Positions 62,001 through 64,000 of a stretch of DNA of 64,000 nt are shown here, piece after piece. The stretch is from Mya arenaria (taxonomy: Eukaryota > Mollusca > Bivalvia > Myida > Myidae). The translations under genes were made by a program, and so were the position numbers. Positions within the stretch are counted from its first letter, which is position 1. Every line of letters begins with the position of its first letter. Location of the stretch: positions 30,136,738 to 30,200,737 of the forward strand of contig NC_069135.1 in NCBI RefSeq assembly GCF_026914265.1, given 5' to 3'. The notes beneath the pieces are model-generated. The model had not been told where the DNA came from, ran no database searches, and worked only from the letters and a program-made list of their open reading frames with translations.

Positions 62001-64000
62001 TATGTATTGTGTAATCGCATCTGGTTTTGTATAGATATCTTAAAGAGGACGCAATGAATGAATCAGGAAGACAACTAGCTGGAGGTCTGAATCCGGATGA
62101 TGTTCATTGGGTATTGACAGTTCCTGCAATATGGGATGACGAGGCAAAACAGTTCATGCGAGAAGCTGCTGAGCGTGTAATGTGCCTGTTTGGCCTAAGC
62201 CTTCTACTTTTGTACTGTATATGTTGTTTCAATTATATGTTTCAATTATACGAGGACATTTCGGTCGTTAGTATCAAGGTCAAAGATAAAAACAATGTTG
62301 TGTTTCCGTAAAAACCTGGAAGATTTTAAACAATAATATCTTTAATTGTAGGCAGATATCTGCTCAAAGAACTTGACACTAGCCTTGGAGTCAGAAGCAG
62401 CAGCTATCTGGTGTCGTTTTCTACCGGTTAAAAAGTGTGGGGATGGGAAATCTCTGAAAACATTCAAGACCGGCACAAAATATCTTGTCGTAGATGCTGG
62501 AGGTTAGATTTTACAAACAAAATGAGCTATAATAAGTTAGTATATACTAGTAGTTTTCATTGCAGGGGTAGAAAAACGGCGTGATTTTTAAATACGTTTT
62601 TATTTAACAGGTGGTACAGTTGACATCGCTGTTCAGACGGTGTTGGAAAATGATATGATAGAGAACATCCATATCCCGGGTGGCGGGGACTGCGGAGGGA
62701 CAAAAGTAGATGAAGCGTACATTCAGTTTTTAACAGACATTGTGGGTAGGTTTAAATATAAATCAATCTGGTTCATCAGACCATGAATTTAAAACCTGAT
62801 TAAATAAATAAACAATAGCATTTATTTATTAAGCTCACATTTTAAACTTGCTTTAAATTTAAAACTACACTACATGTATATTAATACTGACGGCACTTAA
62901 ATATTTGAATTTGTAAAAAGGTCAGGAAACCATGCACAAGTTCAAAAACACCTTTATGGACGATTATATCTTTTTGACCCGAGCGTTTGAAGAAAAAAAA
63001 AGGTTTACTGACCAATCAAGTCGTAACCCAGTTGTTTTCCGGATATCTGCCTGCCTGCCGGATTTAGCTGAAAAATGTACAGGAAAGAAATTTGATGACC
63101 TCATTAAAGAGTCAAAGTATTGTGGGCAAGTAAGTCCTTTTCGTGACTCTATTGCATGTTTATGTCATGTGGTACATTGATTGATATGCTTTATACCTAC
63201 AAGGTAAAGAAATCAAGCTGTTCACGAAGAACATTTAGAACATAATGCGACTGAACCAGTTGTTTTGCTATTGAAAGGTGTTAAAAGCTTGTTAGATATT
63301 CCGATTAAGCTTCATTTTTTTGCGGCAGTTAAAGTTAAAAGAAACATCATGAAATTAAAACCTGATACAATCGTACATTACGCGGTGCAAGTGCAGTTAA
63401 TGCCAGATGTTCGTCAATATTTTACATACGATCGTTTTCATTTCAAATGTGTCATACAGGTATTTTTTCGTTCACAAGGTAAAACGCTCTGGGGATAAAT
63501 TACAAACTGATTTTGACATCGTGACAAATATGTTTGCACCTCAAATTGATTTGATAGTTGACCACATTTCAAAACTGGTAGAAAGAGAAATTGCAAAAAT
63601 AGAGGCCATTCTCTTAGTTGGAGGATTTTCAAATTGCCTCATGCTCCAGAACGCTGTAAAGGACAGATTTGGTGACAGTAAAACAATCACCGTGAACGAT
63701 TCTGATTTAGCCGTTATGAAAGGAGCTGTAATTTTTGGACATAGACCAGAACTGATTACTCAGCGTATAAGCAAGTATACGTACGGAGTAAAATGCAATG
63801 TGCCATTTGATGGCAAAATCCACCCGCCATCTCGGAAAGTGTTAGGTAAACGAGGAATATACGAGTGCAGAATCTGCTTTGACATACATATATCAGCAGG
63901 GCAATCTATTGTGGCTGGGGAAGTTCAACATAAAAAGACGTACAAAGCGAATACGGAAAAACAAACAACCATGGAACTAGAAATTTACCGAACTCTTTCA
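50076..64000 (+). CDS. HSPA12-like HSP70-family ATPase, gene 2 (3' end outside window)
   Basis: Exons are 50076-50096 (tentative, starts MSLQKYS), 50910-51236, 52972-53110, 53420-53568, 61635-61714, 62035-62176, 62352-62502, 62611-62745, 62921-63129 and 63479-64000 (continuing). All are GT/AG and in phase; 625 residues are visible. From exon 3 on, lengths match gene 1 (139, 149, 80, 142, 151, 135, then 209 against 206), and by comparison about 60 residues remain beyond the window. ATPase signatures: DLGTAYSGW, VLTVPAIWDDEAK, LALESEAAAI, DAGGGTVDI and LLVGGFSNCLMLQ. Unlike gene 1 there is a 109-residue N-terminal domain in one exon (HEQTKIIETSCKDFLKEIK and, later, VVYQRIHLHHVPESEERF), mixed helix/strand in look and of unknown family. 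Intron 4 (8.1 kb) holds a 6.9-kb transposon. No EEVD tail or peptide-binding domain is expected, as in gene 1. Confidence 0.85.
52751..52766. repeat. Poly-C tract
   Basis: Sixteen consecutive C in intron 2 of HSPA12-like gene 2. Similar but shorter tracts occur near 5400 and 47740. Confidence 0.9.
53152..53190. repeat. MITE family M2, partial copy 2
   Basis: TACGCTCACTCCGCC, then GATTATTTATCATTAAAATG, is the near reverse complement of the right end of the element at 28702-28995. The other end of this copy was not found, though 53190-53330 may belong to it. It lies in intron 3 of HSPA12-like gene 2. Confidence 0.6.
54891..55235. mobile_element. MITE family M1, copy 2 (345 bp), nested
   Basis: Starts AAGCTGCACTCTTACAG and ends CTGTGAGAGTGCAGCT, the same ends as 18072-18425, with similar length and foldback layout. 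It lies inside the 6.9-kb TIR element. Confidence 0.8.
55441..55735 (-). pseudogene. Coding relic inside the TIR element, part 3
   Basis: An acceptor-like TTTGCAG at 55735 is followed in one frame by EVMDGNTSVRDGHMY, a TGA, then LLAAVPQNETHRHFLISHRL, DLGSVEMLHCAVNSFNM and LQELGFVLAVC to a stop at 55441. The composition is protein-like but the internal stop breaks it. Family not recognised. It could be a decayed transposase or a captured host exon. Confidence 0.35.
55780..55995 (-). pseudogene. Coding relic inside the TIR element, part 2
   Basis: A minus-strand frame reads ETDPKFDLSLLVETSKLLGK, WIDHSTIQAHAPAFAEK and SPCAHCALLNRFK before a stop at 55780. It includes a Cys-x-x-Cys pair. No family recognised. 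Same strand as the neighbouring relics, so possibly one former gene. Confidence 0.35.
56560..56806 (-). pseudogene. Coding relic inside the TIR element, part 1
   Basis: A minus-strand frame reads STIVIFGPKVLITEESLTL, SDLSVLISDQTGTGITHTIK and ADYEIS, then TGA, DNGKWLN, TAA and YAPQDSLVSLTAISLQKRF, ending at a good donor (GTAAGA). Two stops in an otherwise protein-like frame suggest a decayed exon. Unknown family. Confidence 0.35.
57270..58625. repeat. 49-bp minisatellite, plus-oriented arm, about 27 units
   Basis: The unit is TGGGAGTCAGTTTTGGTGAA, CTGCAATTTATGGGTATACA, ATTACTATA (49 bp). Variants swap GGTGAACTGC for GGTTAAATGC and TATACAATT for TCTTTAATT. Units are highly alike, so amplification was recent or is homogenised. 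Degenerate units trail upstream to about 57190. Confidence 0.95.
58626..59004. repeat. Spacer between the two minisatellite arms, itself partly inverted
   Basis: TCTCTACTGTAGGCTAGGCA near 58630 recurs inverted near 58985, together with the adjoining ATGAACGCAC and GAACAGTTGAC. The palindrome thus extends inward beyond the 49-bp units. The centre, about 58700-58920, holds diverged half-units (GGGATTCAGTTTTGGTTAAT). Confidence 0.8.
59005..60185. repeat. 49-bp minisatellite, minus-oriented arm, about 20 clear units
   Basis: Reverse-complement units of the left arm (ACCAAAACTGACTCCCATAT, AGTAATTGTATACCCATAAA, TTGCAGTTC) run to about 59985, followed by degenerate ones. Two spots contain a shortened unit (TAGTAATTGACTCCCATAT); the left arm has the same kind of short unit near 58200. 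Confidence 0.95.

Noticed and set aside
1..64000. CRISPR arrays, prokaryotic operons, integrases or phage genes
   Set aside because: The direct repeats present have no regular unique spacers, and the gene structure (short exons, GT/AG introns) is eukaryotic throughout.

Overview
This window reads as nuclear DNA of a metazoan, most likely a bivalve mollusc. The base composition is AT-rich. The genes are split into short exons with GT/AG introns. The background is full of short inverted-repeat elements and dispersed repeats of a kind known from bivalve genomes. There are no operons, ribosome binding sites or prokaryotic features. The species cannot be named from the sequence alone.

Three protein-coding genes can be assembled exon by exon. 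HSPA12-like gene 1 (+, about 13.6-32.7 kb) is complete. HSPA12-like gene 2 (+, 50.1 kb to the window end) lacks only its last part. Both are divergent HSP70-type ATPases, and exon lengths and phases match almost exactly from the first phosphate motif onward, so they are duplicates of one gene. They differ at the N-terminus, where gene 2 carries an extra domain of about 109 residues in a single exon. Between them, on the minus strand (46.2-42.3 kb), lies a five-exon gene for a predicted 562-residue protein. It joins an HMG-CoA-lyase-like (DRE-TIM metallolyase) barrel to a C-terminal EF-hand. Decayed copies of its first and last exons lie downstream at 38.5 and 36.8 kb, the remains of a tandem duplicate.

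Most of the rest is mobile or repetitive. A 1.58-kb hAT-like element with an exact 8-bp target duplication is at 2.0-3.6 kb. A 5'-truncated, dead LINE with a 17-bp target duplication lies in intron 6 of gene 1, and a second LINE fossil is at 33.4-33.9 kb. A decayed coding sequence of a dispersed, transposon-like family is at 26.8-28.3 kb. A 6.9-kb element with long terminal inverted repeats and an 8-bp target duplication fills intron 4 of gene 2. Inside it sits a 49-bp minisatellite arranged as two large inverted arms.

Other structure includes an interleaved pair of inverted repeats (A-B-A'-B') at 12.4-12.9 kb, a 130-bp palindrome at 10.5 kb, a perfect 50-bp palindrome in the 3' region of gene 1, a 38-bp GC-rich minisatellite at 8.6 kb, three longer-period tandem arrays (4.4, 6.8 and 35.3 kb), two copies of a small inverted-repeat element with shared ends (18.1 and 54.9 kb), and four copies of a dispersed repeat of about 160-260 bp.

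The three genes have no evident shared pathway. The clearest biological themes are local duplication of HSPA12-type genes, intron growth by transposons, and an unusual enzyme/EF-hand fusion. Large parts of 1-13 kb, 34-42 kb and 46-50 kb hold nothing I can recognise.
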